A stretch of 64,000 bases of DNA from Zobellia uliginosa (GTDB lineage Bacteria > Bacteroidota > Bacteroidia > Flavobacteriales > Flavobacteriaceae), in the NCBI RefSeq assembly GCF_018860745.1, contig NZ_JAHKPY010000002.1:1-64000 (forward strand), read 5' to 3'. The notes beneath the pieces are model-generated. The model was not told the DNA's origin, did no database searches, and was given only the letters and a program-made list of their open reading frames with translations. Shown here piece by piece: positions 55,051 through 64,000 of this stretch. The position numbers were made by a program, and so were the translations under genes. The first letter of the stretch is position 1. Each line of letters begins with the position of its first letter.

Positions 55051-56223
55051 TTATCGTTCTACGATTATTGCAGAAGCGCCACCTCCGCCATTACATATTG
55101 CGGCAGCCCCTATTTTTGCATTGTTTTGTTCCAAAACGTTGAGCAGGGTAATAAGTATACGAGCTCCTGAGCACCCTAGAGGATGTCCTAGAGAAACAGC
55201 GCCACCATGCACATTTACATTGGTGTCCGTAAGGCCCAACAATTTCATATTGGCTAGACCTACGACTGAAAAAGCCTCGTTAAATTCAAAAAAGTCTATA
55301 TCTTCTAATGAAATACCTGCTTTGGCAATTGCTTTTGGAAGTGCTTTTGCTGGTGCGGTTGTAAACCATTTAGGCTCTTGAGCTGCATCTGCATATCCTT
55401 TGATAGTAGCAATTGGTTCAAGTCCAAGTTTCTTTGCCTTTTCTTCACTCATTAATACTAGTGCTGCAGCCCCGTCATTAATGGTGGAGGCATTTGCAGC
55501 GGTTACGGTACCATCTTTTGTGAACGCTGCACGTAATGCAGGAATTTTTTCCATCCTTACGTTTTTAAATTCTTCATCCTCGGAAACGACTATGGGTTCT
55601 CCGCGACGTTGAGGCACTTCAACTGGTGAAACTTCGTTGGCGAATTTGCCATTTTTCCATGCATCTGCAGAACGATTGTAGGATTGCATAGCAAAATCAT
55701 CTTGGTCTTCTCTGCTAAAATTATATTTTGCGGCACATGCATCTGCACATACACCCATGGCTTCTTGGTCATAAACATCAACCAGACCATCTTTTTGCAT
55801 ACCATCAACCAATGTGGCCGGTCCAAATTTTTGTCCGTTTCTCATATGAACATAATGAGGAATAAGACTCATATTTTCCATTCCTCCTGCAACCGCAATA
55901 GAAATATCACCCAAGGCTATAGCTTGAGCGGCTTGCATAACGGCCTTCATGCCAGAAGCACAAACTTTATTAATGGTAGTACATGGTACGCTATCCGGTA
56001 TTCCAGCAAAAATTGCTGCTTGTCTAGCCGGAGCCTGTCCAGTTCCTGCTTGGACAACGTTGCCCATTAAGACCTCTTCAACTAAATTAGGATCAAGATT
56101 TATTTTGGCAAGTGCAGCCTTTATAGCTGCGGCTCCAAGTTTTGGTGCCGGAATTGTGGATAAGGCTCCCATAAAACTCCCTATGGGAGTCCTGGTGGCA
56201 GATACTATAACTACGTTTTTCAT
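55051..56223 (-). CDS. Acetyl-CoA C-acyltransferase (thiolase)
   Basis: A 390-aa thiolase II. The acylated cysteine is in NKVCASGMKAV (residue about 88), FNEAFSVVGL lies near residue 316, GGAVSLGHPLGCSGAR near residue 342, and the second active-site cysteine is in ICNGGGGASAI near residue 376. It either condenses acetyl-CoA or cleaves 3-ketoacyl-CoA; no fatty-acid oxidation genes are adjacent to decide. Length is normal. Confidence 0.95.
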   Translation of the reverse strand: MKNVVIVSATRTPIGSFMGALSTIPAPKLGAAAIKAALAKINLDPNLVEEVLMGNVVQAGTGQAPARQAAIFAGIPDSVPCTTINKVCASGMKAVMQAAQAIALGDISIAVAGGMENMSLIPHYVHMRNGQKFGPATLVDGMQKDGLVDVYDQEAMGVCADACAAKYNFSREDQDDFAMQSYNRSADAWKNGKFANEVSPVEVPQRRGEPIVVSEDEEFKNVRMEKIPALRAAFTKDGTVTAANASTINDGAAALVLMSEEKAKKLGLEPIATIKGYADAAQEPKWFTTAPAKALPKAIAKAGISLEDIDFFEFNEAFSVVGLANMKLLGLTDTNVNVHGGAVSLGHPLGCSGARILITLLNVLEQNNAKIGAAAICNGGGGASAIIVER

Positions 56224-56248
56224 ATTAAAACAAGAATTTCTCGTATCA

Positions 56249-56256
56249 CAAAACTA
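56249..56256 (-). promoter_or_regulatory. -7 element of the thiolase gene
   Basis: Reverse-strand TAGTTTTG matches TANNTTTG and lies 26 bp before the thiolase ATG, giving a leader of about 19 nt. Confidence 0.5.
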
Positions 56257-56319
56257 AGAAATTAATAGGCAATTCATTTCGTTGTTTTCATAAAAGCCCT
56301 TCGGAAGTTTATAATTTTC

Positions 56320-56327
56320 TATTTTTG
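56320..56327 (+). promoter_or_regulatory. -7 element of the HD phosphohydrolase gene
   Basis: TATTTTTG matches TANNTTTG; the predicted leader is about 11 nt. The -33 position is weak. Confidence 0.5.
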
Positions 56328-56344
56328 ATGCAGATACCTGGCCC

Positions 56345-58393
56345 ATGCGCAATTTTTTGGACAAAATTTTTAAAAACCAATCGCTTCTATATAAGTATTT
56401 TCTATACTTGGTTTCGGTGGTGTGTATTGTTTTTTTCTTTCCAAAAGGCGGAAAGTTCAAATATGAATTCCAAAAAGGAAAACCTTGGCAGTATGAGAAT
56501 CTGTATGCTCCATTCGATTTTTCTATCCAGAAAAGCAGTGACGATATTTCTAAGGAAAGGGAAGAACTTCTCAATAACCAAATAGATTATTTTAGACTGG
56601 ATACTTCTGTGCGAGATAAGGTTGCTCAAGAATACCAGGATAAATTCACTAACGTATTTACAGGAGAGAGATTTAGTTCTAGCGCCTTGGAGGCTCTAAA
56701 GTCTGCTGGAGAAGGTATTTTAAAACAATTATACAAAAATGGAGTTGTAGCAAAAATCAACAAACGCTATGAAAAAGAGCAATTATACATTGTAAAGGAT
56801 AACCAAGCAGAAAGTGTTCCTATAAATAATCTTGTTCAGATTCAAAATCTGAGACCCATTATTCAAAAAATACTGCAACAGAAAGATTTGGTAATTTATG
56901 CTAGAGAATACCAAGATCTTTTTTTAGATATCGTCAAACCAAACATCACTTATGATAAAAGTCTCTCAGAGAAAGCCTTAAACGAAGCGCTTTCTGGGCT
57001 GTCTCATACACGTGGAACGGTAGATGAAGGAAAGCTTATTGTAGCAAAAGGAGAAGTTGTTGAAGCGGAAAATCTTAATATTCTCAACTCATTAAAAACG
57101 GAGTACGAGTCAGAACTATGGACGGACAATAATTATTACTTTATATTATTCGGTTATACCGTTTTGGTAGCATTGGTATTAATGATGCTCTTCCTTTTCC
57201 TTAAGAAATATAGAAAAGAAAATTTTGAAAACAATACCAAAGTCACCTTTATATTCTTTAATATACTTTTCATGGTTTTTGTCACGACCATGGTGGTTAA
57301 ATATGACGAAGCATACGTATTTGTAGTACCTATATGTATTCTGCCACTAGTTTTAAAAACATTTTTTGATGCCAGGTTAGGCCTTTTCGTCCATGTGCTT
57401 ACGGTACTTATATTAGGCTTTGTTGTGCCCAATAGTTTTGAATATATTTTTCTGCAGATTATAGTGGGTATTGTTACCATACTTACGGTCTCGGAATTAT
57501 ATAAAAGAGCAAATCTTTTCATATCCATAGGTCAGATTACCTTAATTTATATCGTTGGTTATTTGGCCTTTCATATTATACATGAGGGCAACTTGGATAA
57601 TATACAATGGTTTACTTTGGGACTGTTCCTATTGAACGGGATGATTACTCTTTTTGTACAGCCATTGATATATGTATACGAAAAAGTCTTTGGGCTTGTC
57701 TCCGATGTTTCTTTATTAGAACTAACGGATACCAATTCTAAGCTTCTAAAAGAGCTATCTAACAAAGCACCGGGAACCTTTCATCATTCATTACAAGTAG
57801 CAAACCTAGCGGAGGCAGCAGCTAATGAAATTAGCGCAAATGCCATGTTGGTTAGAGTAGGGGCCTTGTACCATGATATAGGTAAGATGAATCACCCTAC
57901 TTATTTTACGGAGAATCAGATAACCAATGTAAACCCGCATGATGAACTGTCCCCAAAGGATAGTGGAAAAATAATTATAAATCATGTTATTGATGGTATA
58001 GAACTAGCTAGGAAAAACAAACTTCCAGATCGCGTGATAGATTTTATACGCTCTCATCATGGAACGACTTTGGTTTACTACTTCTATAAAAAGCAGCAAG
58101 AGTTGGAAGAAGGGGTAGAAGAGGCGGATTTTAGATATCCGGGACCAATTCCATTTTCTAAAGAAACGGCAATTCTTATGATGGCCGATTCGGTTGAGGC
58201 CGCATCAAAGAGTTTAAAAAACCCAACTTCTGGAATTATAGAAGAATTTGTAGATAAAATTATTGCAGGACAAATGAGCGCTGGTCAGTTTTTGAATGCG
58301 AATATTACGTTTAAAGAGATAGAAGCGATCAAAAAGATTTTTAAACAGAAATTGATAAATATTTATCATTTACGAGTGGAATATCCTGAATGA
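56345..58393 (+). CDS. 7TM-HD family phosphohydrolase (PgpH-like)
   Basis: A 682-aa inner-membrane protein: one N-terminal membrane helix (about residues 18-35), a long extracytoplasmic 7TMR-HDED-type domain (about 40-255), seven membrane helices (about 260-465), and a cytoplasmic HD domain. HD ligands are in PGTFHHSLQVANLAEAAA (near residue 478), ALYHDIGKMNHP (near residue 507), IINHVIDGIELA and IRSHHGTTLVYYFY. This architecture matches PgpH, which hydrolyses cyclic di-AMP; activity here is inferred. Length and start are normal. Confidence 0.94.
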   Translation: MRNFLDKIFKNQSLLYKYFLYLVSVVCIVFFFPKGGKFKYEFQKGKPWQYENLYAPFDFSIQKSSDDISKEREELLNNQIDYFRLDTSVRDKVAQEYQDKFTNVFTGERFSSSALEALKSAGEGILKQLYKNGVVAKINKRYEKEQLYIVKDNQAESVPINNLVQIQNLRPIIQKILQQKDLVIYAREYQDLFLDIVKPNITYDKSLSEKALNEALSGLSHTRGTVDEGKLIVAKGEVVEAENLNILNSLKTEYESELWTDNNYYFILFGYTVLVALVLMMLFLFLKKYRKENFENNTKVTFIFFNILFMVFVTTMVVKYDEAYVFVVPICILPLVLKTFFDARLGLFVHVLTVLILGFVVPNSFEYIFLQIIVGIVTILTVSELYKRANLFISIGQITLIYIVGYLAFHIIHEGNLDNIQWFTLGLFLLNGMITLFVQPLIYVYEKVFGLVSDVSLLELTDTNSKLLKELSNKAPGTFHHSLQVANLAEAAANEISANAMLVRVGALYHDIGKMNHPTYFTENQITNVNPHDELSPKDSGKIIINHVIDGIELARKNKLPDRVIDFIRSHHGTTLVYYFYKKQQELEEGVEEADFRYPGPIPFSKETAILMMADSVEAASKSLKNPTSGIIEEFVDKIIAGQMSAGQFLNANITFKEIEAIKKIFKQKLINIYHLRVEYPE

Positions 58394-58488
58394 TAAAGGA
58401 GTACGAAGCTTAAAATGCAGCTAATTTTATTTTTTTTGAAGTCCGATTTGAAATAGTATTGAACTTCTAGAAAAAAATGCAAAAAATA

Positions 58489-58520
58489 GTTGTGAACTTG
58501 AATACTAAAACATACATTTG
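58489..58520 (+). promoter_or_regulatory. Promoter of the tRNA-Ser/tRNA-Pro unit
   Basis: The -7 element TACATTTG (58513-58520) with GTTG (58489-58492) 20 bp before it. The leader from about 58527 contains a small hairpin CACGGAAACGTG. Confidence 0.6.
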
Positions 58521-58577
58521 CAACCGCAATTTTAACCACGGAAACGTGCTAAAATTAAGTTCTTTAAAGAGATTACT

Positions 58578-58666
58578 GGAGAGGTGCCTGAGTGGCCGAA
58601 AGGAACGGTTTGCTAAATCGTCGTAGGTGGAAACACTTACCCAGGGTTCGAATCCCTGTCTCTCCG
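58578..58666 (+). tRNA. tRNA-Ser (anticodon GCU)
   Basis: Class II tRNA with a long variable arm. Acceptor GGAGAGG pairs with TCTCTCC, discriminator G at 58666; the anticodon loop TTGCTAA gives GCT; the T arm is AGGGTTCGAATCCCT. The CCA end is not encoded (CAAT follows). Confidence 0.95.
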
Positions 58667-58740
58667 CAATAGCTGTCAAAGCAAATTGCGAGGGCAGAAA
58701 TTATTTCTCAAGTATTGATTAAATAAGATAACCATTTTAT

Positions 58741-58818
58741 CGGGGTGTAGCGTAGCCCGGTTATCGCGCCGCGTTTGGGACGCGGAGGTCGCAGGTTCGA
58801 ATCCTGCCACCCCGACCA
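58741..58818 (+). tRNA. tRNA-Pro (anticodon UGG)
   Basis: Cloverleaf with acceptor CGGGGTG/CACCCCG, anticodon stem CCGCG/CGCGG around loop TTTGGGA (anticodon TGG), T arm GCAGGTTCGAATCCTGC, discriminator A, and an encoded CCA at 58816-58818. Confidence 0.96.
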
Positions 58819-58825
58819 TTTTACT

Positions 58826-58861
58826 AAACCTCTTAAATCATATGATTTAAGAGGTTTTTTG
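58826..58861 (+). terminator. Terminator after the tRNA genes
   Basis: A perfect 32-bp palindrome (58826-58857, stem AAACCTCTTAAATCAT) followed by T residues. Confidence 0.85.
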
Positions 58862-58866
58862 TTTAC

Positions 58867-59031
58867 AAACAATCGTTTTGTCTTGACTAAAATAGAAATA
58901 AGTTACTTTCTTTGTCAATTATACTAATCTTAGACGATTCACCTTATTAGGTTTTTAAATAGCGTAATCAATATTTACATATAATTTTACTAAATCGGAT
59001 TATTACTTAATAAATCCTATATTTAATAACG
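58867..59031. other. Intergenic stretch before the propeller regulator
   Basis: AT-rich, no gene seen; it should contain the promoter of the following regulator, although only weak -7-like boxes (such as TAATTTTA near 58982) are visible. Confidence 0.4.
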
Positions 59032-61845
59032 ATGTTAAATATTGAATTGAACCATTCTTGTCTTTTTTTTCTTTTTTTCTCAGTTGGACTTCTTTCCCAA
59101 GAATTACCTCCCATTCAAAATTATAGCCCAGTCGAATATGGCGCGGGAAACCAAAATTGGTCACTTTCACAATCTGTCGATAAAAATATCTATTCAGCAA
59201 ATAATGGAGGGTTGTTAGAATTTAACGGTGTCAATTGGAAATTGTATCCTTCCCCTAACGGCACCCCACTTAAGTCTGTAAAGGTTATAGGTGAGTTGGT
59301 CTATACTGGATGCTATATGGAATTTGGTTATTGGCAGAAAGACGCATACGGTTCTCTAAAGTACTATTCAATATCGAGTAAGTTGGAAACCCCTTTAATA
59401 GAAGACGAGCATTTTTGGAATATAGCGGAATTTGAGGACTGGGTTTTGTTTCAGTCTTTAGATCGGATTTATATTTACAATACAAATAATCAATCTTTTG
59501 AAATACTGGAGGCTAGAACTACTAGAGCGGAAATTCTAGAAGTTGACAATAAGGTTTATTTTCAAAAAATTGGTCAAGGGATTTTCACTATCGAATATGG
59601 AAAATCAGTTTTGGTTTCTGACCATCAAGTATTAAAAAATGATGTAGTCGTTGGTGCTTTTTCGGTAAATAAAAACAGTTTGATATTGACTGAAAAAGGA
59701 GAATTTTACTTTTTGGAACTCAAGGGTCTTAAAAGATGGAATATATCTGCAGATATAGAGTTGTCATCTGTAAATGTGTACAGTAGTGTGCGATTGAATG
59801 ATGGTTCATTTGTTTTAGGTACTATTTCAAACGGAATTTATCATTTGGATAAAGATGGTAGTATCATTAATCATATTAATCAGGAAAAAGGTTTAAACAA
59901 TAATACGGTACTATCAGTATTTCAAGACGATGAATTTAATATTTGGTTAGGTTTGGATAATGGAATTAGTGTCATGAATTTAAAGTCTCCTTTCAATGAA
60001 TACATTGATCATGTTGGAAAATTAGGTGTTGTATACACGGCTGTACTGTTTAACGGGTTTAAGTACTTGGGAACGAATCAAGGCTTGTTTTATAAAAAGG
60101 AAGGAGAAGAAGGTAATTTTAAACTAATTGAAAATACAGAGGGTCAGGTATGGTTGTTAAAACAAATTGGTGATACGCTATTTTGTGGCCATAATTCAGG
60201 CACATTTACAATCTATGGAAACTATGCTAAGAAAATCTCAAATTTGCCTGGAACATGGGATATCCAACCGGTCAAATCTCATGAAAACTTATTAATCCAA
60301 GGAAATTATAAAGGTTTGAGTATTCTTGAAAAAACTAATGGGCAATGGTATTTCCGCAATAAAATAGAAGGTTTTGATAGTGCTAGTAGGTTTTTTGAGT
60401 TTGTAAATTCACAACATATTCTTGTCAATCATGACTTTAAAGGGATTTTTGATTTAAAAATAGATACTGGATTTGGAAAAGTATTAGAAGTTGCAAAAAA
60501 GGATTCAAAAGGTAGCGGGTCTAGTTTAATGAGGTATAATGATAAAATAATTTATACCACTACGAACGGTGTATTTGAATATATTCAAGAACAACATGAT
60601 TTTATTAAAGACTCACTTTTAACTAAAAGGTTTTTCAAAGAAGATGACAAAATAATTGGGATACTGAGAACAACTGACGATTCAGAAATGCTTTGGGGTT
60701 TTTCTAATAAAAACATAATATGTGTTTCTCCGGGACAGTTCAATGAAGAACCTAAAGATATTAGAATTCCCATACCAATGTTTTTTAGGAAAAGTATGGG
60801 TGTGCTGGGTTTTGAATCAATTACATACTTAAAAGATGAGTTGTATCTGATAGGAATTTCTAACGGATATGTAACGTTAGACTTGAATAAGTTAGAGTCA
60901 AAAAAGTATAAAATCTCAATAAGTTCTGTTTCTATAGAATTTCATGATGATACAAAGAGAGAAGTAAGATTTAAAGAAGATAATGAATTTAAGTTTGCAG
61001 AGAATAACTTAAGCTTTTTTTATAATATTCCTGAATACGATAAATATACTGAAGTTAATTATCAATTTCAGTTAGGCGGTATTTATGATGATTGGAGCAG
61101 TTGGTCTACAAATCCGCAAGTTTCGTTTAATAATCTACCATACGGTGACTATATTTTTAAAGTAAAGGCAAGGGTAGGAAATACCTTAACAGAAAATATA
61201 GCTTCGTATAAGTTTACAATCGCAAGACCATGGTATGTCTCTCATTTGGCGCTGTTCTTTTATATTATCGGAGCAATTCTAATATCGGCTTTAATTCACA
61301 GGTTATATAGGTCTCATTACAATAAACAACAACAAAGAATTTTAAAAGATAATAAGAAAAGTATAAAAAGAAAAAAGTTAAAAGCCGAGAAAAAAATTGT
61401 TCAGGTTAAAAATGCACAGTTACAAGAACTGGTAGAAAGCAAGAATAGGGAGTTGGCTATATCTACCATGAGCATTATTAGAAAGAATGAGTTTTTAACA
61501 GCAATCAAAAATGAATTGAAAGAAAGCGATCAAATTCCAAAGGTAAAATCTGTTATTCGGACTATCGATAGGAATATCAACAACGTTGACGATTGGAAAT
61601 TGTTTGAAGAGGCATTTAATAATGCGGATAAAGATTTTCTTAAAAAGGTAAAGAATTTACACCCACAATTAACAGCAAATGACTTAAGATTATGTGCTTA
61701 CCTAAGATTGAATCTATCATCTAAAGAAATAGCTCCTTTATTAAATATATCTTCTAAAAGTGTTGAAGTAAAAAGATATCGTTTGCGGAAAAAGATGAAT
61801 TTGCTTCATAAAGATAGCCTTACAGATTACATATTACAGTTGTAA
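59032..61845 (+). CDS. Membrane-spanning propeller/Y_Y_Y sensor with C-terminal LuxR-type HTH
   Basis: A 937-aa one-component regulator. A signal peptide (about 1-25, ending near LLSQELPP) is followed by a long two-component-regulator-type beta-propeller (about 30-620; DDEFNIWLGLDNGISVMN is a typical blade), a Y_Y_Y immunoglobulin-like domain (about 650-730, YGDYIFKVKARVG), one membrane helix (about 738-758), a basic coiled coil (about 765-825), and a LuxR/GerE-type HTH (LRLCAYLRLNLSSKEIAPLL to VEVKRYRLRKKMN). There is no kinase or receiver domain. It should sense a periplasmic sugar and act on DNA from the inner membrane. The adjoining GH16 gene points to laminarin-type beta-glucan as the cue. 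Confidence 0.9.
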   Translation: MLNIELNHSCLFFLFFSVGLLSQELPPIQNYSPVEYGAGNQNWSLSQSVDKNIYSANNGGLLEFNGVNWKLYPSPNGTPLKSVKVIGELVYTGCYMEFGYWQKDAYGSLKYYSISSKLETPLIEDEHFWNIAEFEDWVLFQSLDRIYIYNTNNQSFEILEARTTRAEILEVDNKVYFQKIGQGIFTIEYGKSVLVSDHQVLKNDVVVGAFSVNKNSLILTEKGEFYFLELKGLKRWNISADIELSSVNVYSSVRLNDGSFVLGTISNGIYHLDKDGSIINHINQEKGLNNNTVLSVFQDDEFNIWLGLDNGISVMNLKSPFNEYIDHVGKLGVVYTAVLFNGFKYLGTNQGLFYKKEGEEGNFKLIENTEGQVWLLKQIGDTLFCGHNSGTFTIYGNYAKKISNLPGTWDIQPVKSHENLLIQGNYKGLSILEKTNGQWYFRNKIEGFDSASRFFEFVNSQHILVNHDFKGIFDLKIDTGFGKVLEVAKKDSKGSGSSLMRYNDKIIYTTTNGVFEYIQEQHDFIKDSLLTKRFFKEDDKIIGILRTTDDSEMLWGFSNKNIICVSPGQFNEEPKDIRIPIPMFFRKSMGVLGFESITYLKDELYLIGISNGYVTLDLNKLESKKYKISISSVSIEFHDDTKREVRFKEDNEFKFAENNLSFFYNIPEYDKYTEVNYQFQLGGIYDDWSSWSTNPQVSFNNLPYGDYIFKVKARVGNTLTENIASYKFTIARPWYVSHLALFFYIIGAILISALIHRLYRSHYNKQQQRILKDNKKSIKRKKLKAEKKIVQVKNAQLQELVESKNRELAISTMSIIRKNEFLTAIKNELKESDQIPKVKSVIRTIDRNINNVDDWKLFEEAFNNADKDFLKKVKNLHPQLTANDLRLCAYLRLNLSSKEIAPLLNISSKSVEVKRYRLRKKMNLLHKDSLTDYILQL

Positions 61846-62135
61846 AGGACACAACAATAACTAAAACTACCACTACATTACCCATACATTTGGGTGTTAA
61901 TTCTCTTTGTTTCTTAACCTATAGTACATTACTAAGGTGTCTTTTAAATGCCTTTTTTATTGTTGATTTATCTATTTTTTCATATTTATTTTAAGTTGTA
62001 TGTTTTTTGTATAGGTTTTTTTTATGGATTCCTTAAAACTATACAATAGCTTGCAAGGGTAATTAAGTTTTAAAATTCTACTTAATACAATGATCTTTCT
62101 CTTTCTTATAATTATAAGAACTAAACCAGTTTAAA
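61846..62135. other. Intergenic stretch between the regulator and the GH16 gene
   Basis: 290 bp, AT-rich, no gene seen. It is the likely place for the operator bound by the regulator and for the GH16 promoter. T-rich boxes near 61998-62022 are candidates, but none matches the consensus well. Confidence 0.4.
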
Positions 62136-64000
62136 ATGAAAACTATGAAAAAAATTAAATACATTTTTGTTGTATTTTTTATGATTTTAGTAAGTTGTGA
62201 TGCTGATGATAATCGCATTGCTGTAGCACTTTCAAATCTAACAGTAAGTCCAGAAGTAAGTGATGATGGTTCGGGTAAAGTCGTTTTTAGAACATCGGCG
62301 ACTGGGGCCAATGTTGTTAAATATGATTTTGGAGATGGGACAACTGGAGAATCTATCACGGGATATACTACACATACCTATACTAATAGCGGTCAGAATA
62401 CCTATACTGTAATCTTAACAGCTATTGGTTCGGATGGCAATACTATAACAGAAACCGTTGATGTAACTGTTGATGTTCCAGTAATGAATTCAGACCTTGT
62501 AAATTTACTTACGAAGGGTGATTCAAAAAAATGGTTTTTAGCTGCATCACAAGCTGGCCATTTGGGCTTAGGTCCAGCACGGGATGGTATTGATGGAGAT
62601 TGGTGGTATCCTAAATGGTATTCCTCTCAGGCTTTTGAAAAATGTGGAAGCGAAATTTCTGATTGTTTCTGTGATGATGAGTTAACTTTTTCTGTTGATA
62701 GCAATGGTGAGGTTTCTTATGTACTTGATAACAAAGGTCAAACATTTTTTAATGTAGGACATAGAGATGTTGTTGCTGGAACTGAAGAAGAAGATTATTG
62801 TTATGACTATGATACTTCAGGTACAAAATCGGTAATTATTTCGACAGTTGAAGGTAATGTTCCTGAAGCTGAAACTACTGGGATGCAAATGGATTTTTCC
62901 GATGGTGGGTTTATGAGTTATTATGTAGGTTCTTCATCTTATGAAATCCTTTCCATAAGCGAGAACTTACTTTATGTTAGGACTTACGATACATTGAATC
63001 CTGATTTGGCATGGTATCTAAAGTTTTCTGCAGAAGTCTCCACGGATGGAGGTGAAGAAAGTCTTGAAACAATTTTCACCAATTTGGTTTGGTCAGATGA
63101 ATTTGATGTGGATGGAACTCCTAATACTGATAATTGGACCTATGACCTAGGTGCTGGTGGTTGGGGGAATGGTGAAGCTCAGACTTATACCGATAATCCT
63201 GAAAATGTTATAGTTGAAGATGGTGTATTAAAAATTACCGCAAAGGGAACTATTGGTGGGGCAAGTGGTGTTAAACATTATTATGATGATATTACTTTGT
63301 TAGAAACAGGTGGCGCTGCGTCCAATTTGGAAGACTTTGAAGGAACTGCCCCGGAATTTAGTGGTTTTGGTGGAGCCTCTTCCACAGTAATTGATAATCC
63401 AGATGCTTCAGGTGCAAATACTTCTCTTAAGGTCGCAGAGTCTCTTAAGAATAATGGAGCTGAGACTTGGGCCGGAACTTTATTTGATGTAACAACGCCT
63501 ATAGATTTAAATACCTATACTAGTATAAGTGTTAAAACTTGGTCTCCTGCAGTTGGTGCAATAGTTAAATTAAAATTAGAAAACCAAGCCAATGCAGACG
63601 AGTTCTTTGAAGTAGACGCTCTTTCTACGGTTGAAAATGAATGGGAAACCTTAACTTTTGATTTTAGCGATGCTCCTGTTGGAACATATGATCGTGTAGT
63701 TCTGTTTTTTGACTTTGGAGTTAGTCCTGTTGGTGATGCCGCTTATACCTCGGCTCGAATTAAATCAGAAAATTTATATGAGTTTACATATGGTCGTGTA
63801 GAGATTAGGGCAAAGCTTCCATCAGCAGGAGGTACTTGGCCCGCGTTATGGGCTTTGGGAGCCAATTTTGATACGGTAGGATGGCCTGCTTGCGGTGAAA
63901 TTGATATTATGGAACATGTAGGGAACAATTCTAATACAACTTCAAGTGCATTACACTATACTGGTAATTCCGGAGGCAATGCGGTTACGGGTTCAACATC
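62136..64000 (+). CDS. Surface lipoprotein with PKD domain and GH16 (laminarinase-like) catalytic domain, 3' end missing
   Basis: The frame is open from ATG 62136 to the right edge (621 codons) without a stop. The N-terminus is a lipoprotein signal (KKIKYIFVVFFMILVSCDADD, lipidated Cys about 23, with the acidic residues after it that direct Bacteroidota lipoproteins to the surface). Next come a PKD-like domain (about 30-110), a lipocalin-like glycan-binding region (about 118-305, with KKWFLAASQAGHLGLGP), and a GH16 domain starting near 316 (VWSDEFDVDGTPNTDNW). The catalytic motif GEIDIMEH is at 587-594 (E588 nucleophile, E593 acid/base). A beta-sandwich-like module of about 150 residues (about 390-540) is inserted in the GH16 fold. 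It probably cuts beta-1,3-glucan. Confidence 0.93.
   Translation, partial: MKTMKKIKYIFVVFFMILVSCDADDNRIAVALSNLTVSPEVSDDGSGKVVFRTSATGANVVKYDFGDGTTGESITGYTTHTYTNSGQNTYTVILTAIGSDGNTITETVDVTVDVPVMNSDLVNLLTKGDSKKWFLAASQAGHLGLGPARDGIDGDWWYPKWYSSQAFEKCGSEISDCFCDDELTFSVDSNGEVSYVLDNKGQTFFNVGHRDVVAGTEEEDYCYDYDTSGTKSVIISTVEGNVPEAETTGMQMDFSDGGFMSYYVGSSSYEILSISENLLYVRTYDTLNPDLAWYLKFSAEVSTDGGEESLETIFTNLVWSDEFDVDGTPNTDNWTYDLGAGGWGNGEAQTYTDNPENVIVEDGVLKITAKGTIGGASGVKHYYDDITLLETGGAASNLEDFEGTAPEFSGFGGASSTVIDNPDASGANTSLKVAESLKNNGAETWAGTLFDVTTPIDLNTYTSISVKTWSPAVGAIVKLKLENQANADEFFEVDALSTVENEWETLTFDFSDAPVGTYDRVVLFFDFGVSPVGDAAYTSARIKSENLYEFTYGRVEIRAKLPSAGGTWPALWALGANFDTVGWPACGEIDIMEHVGNNSNTTSSALHYTGNSGGNAVTGST

Noticed and set aside
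58467-58679. Reverse-strand frame of 70 codons
   Set aside because: It overlaps tRNA-Ser; the GFEPWVS-like peptide is a common false translation of tRNA-Ser genes.
62078-62359. Reverse-strand frame of 93 codons
   Set aside because: It is antisense to the start of the GH16 lipoprotein gene, whose long open frame and signal peptide are convincing.

Overview
The window is chromosomal DNA of a marine member of the Flavobacteriaceae (Bacteroidota), probably near the Maribacter/Zobellia/Arenibacter group. The genus is a guess. The family call rests on: AT-rich DNA; promoters of the Bacteroidota type (TTTG-N19-TANNTTTG) and no Shine-Dalgarno sites; a type IX secretion (T9SS) sorting domain; a Bacteroidota-type lipoprotein signal; Clp, Lon, GyrA and DnaX proteins of flavobacterial type; and polysaccharide-directed proteins at both ends.

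Layout. 1-4186: the 3' part of a large secreted multidomain protein with a galactose-oxidase-like head, Big_2, discoidin (F5/8C) and PKD-like modules and a T9SS tail. 4486-7628: lon-cmk. 7682-8062: a LysM protein, reverse strand. 8326-10158: rpsA. 10349-16897: a run of forward genes, pyrR, pyrB, two small conserved genes, rnz, pdxH, sixA and ppk1. 16956-17537: miaE, reverse strand. 17716-24530: a complete ebo cluster (eboABCDEF) followed by a TMEM220-family membrane protein. 24502-26334: dnaX, reverse strand, converging on and overlapping that gene. About 26460-26768: RNase P RNA. 26777-28801: rsmD, a DUF3822 gene and a membrane-anchored unknown, all reverse. 28903-34272: a RecD-like helicase, a DUF4126 gene, kdsB, a HAD hydrolase, a kdnB-like oxidase and an acyltransferase. 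34426-38462: yebC, a pterin dehydratase, an SDR protein, glutaminase and gcvT, all reverse. 38604-40217: a secreted aminopeptidase P. 40257-44922: thrC, thrB and thrA as a reverse operon with a consensus promoter and a leader of about 175 nt. 45300-46856: NAD(P)H-hydrate repair. 46939-50089: a small unknown and clpC, reverse. 50346-54192: gyrA and a TPR protein. 54274-56223: an NlpC/P60-like protein and a thiolase, reverse. 56345-58393: a 7TM-HD phosphohydrolase. 58578-58818: tRNA-Ser(GCU) and tRNA-Pro(UGG). 59032-64000: a membrane-spanning propeller/Y_Y_Y/LuxR regulator and a lipoprotein GH16 laminarinase-like enzyme cut by the window end, which look like the start of a beta-glucan utilisation locus.

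Most of the window is housekeeping. The most interesting parts are: the ebo cluster, a widespread but poorly understood system tied to processing or export of a cell-envelope metabolite, here with an extra TMEM220 gene and an EboF that seems to lack canonical metal ligands; the kdsB/kdnB pair, which predicts 8-amino-Kdo in the lipopolysaccharide; the secreted galactose-oxidase-like protein with an intact radical-copper site and a nearly identical internal duplication; an NlpC/P60 protein without its catalytic cysteine; and a GH16 enzyme with a module inserted inside its catalytic domain. No CRISPR array, insertion sequence, prophage or rRNA was seen.
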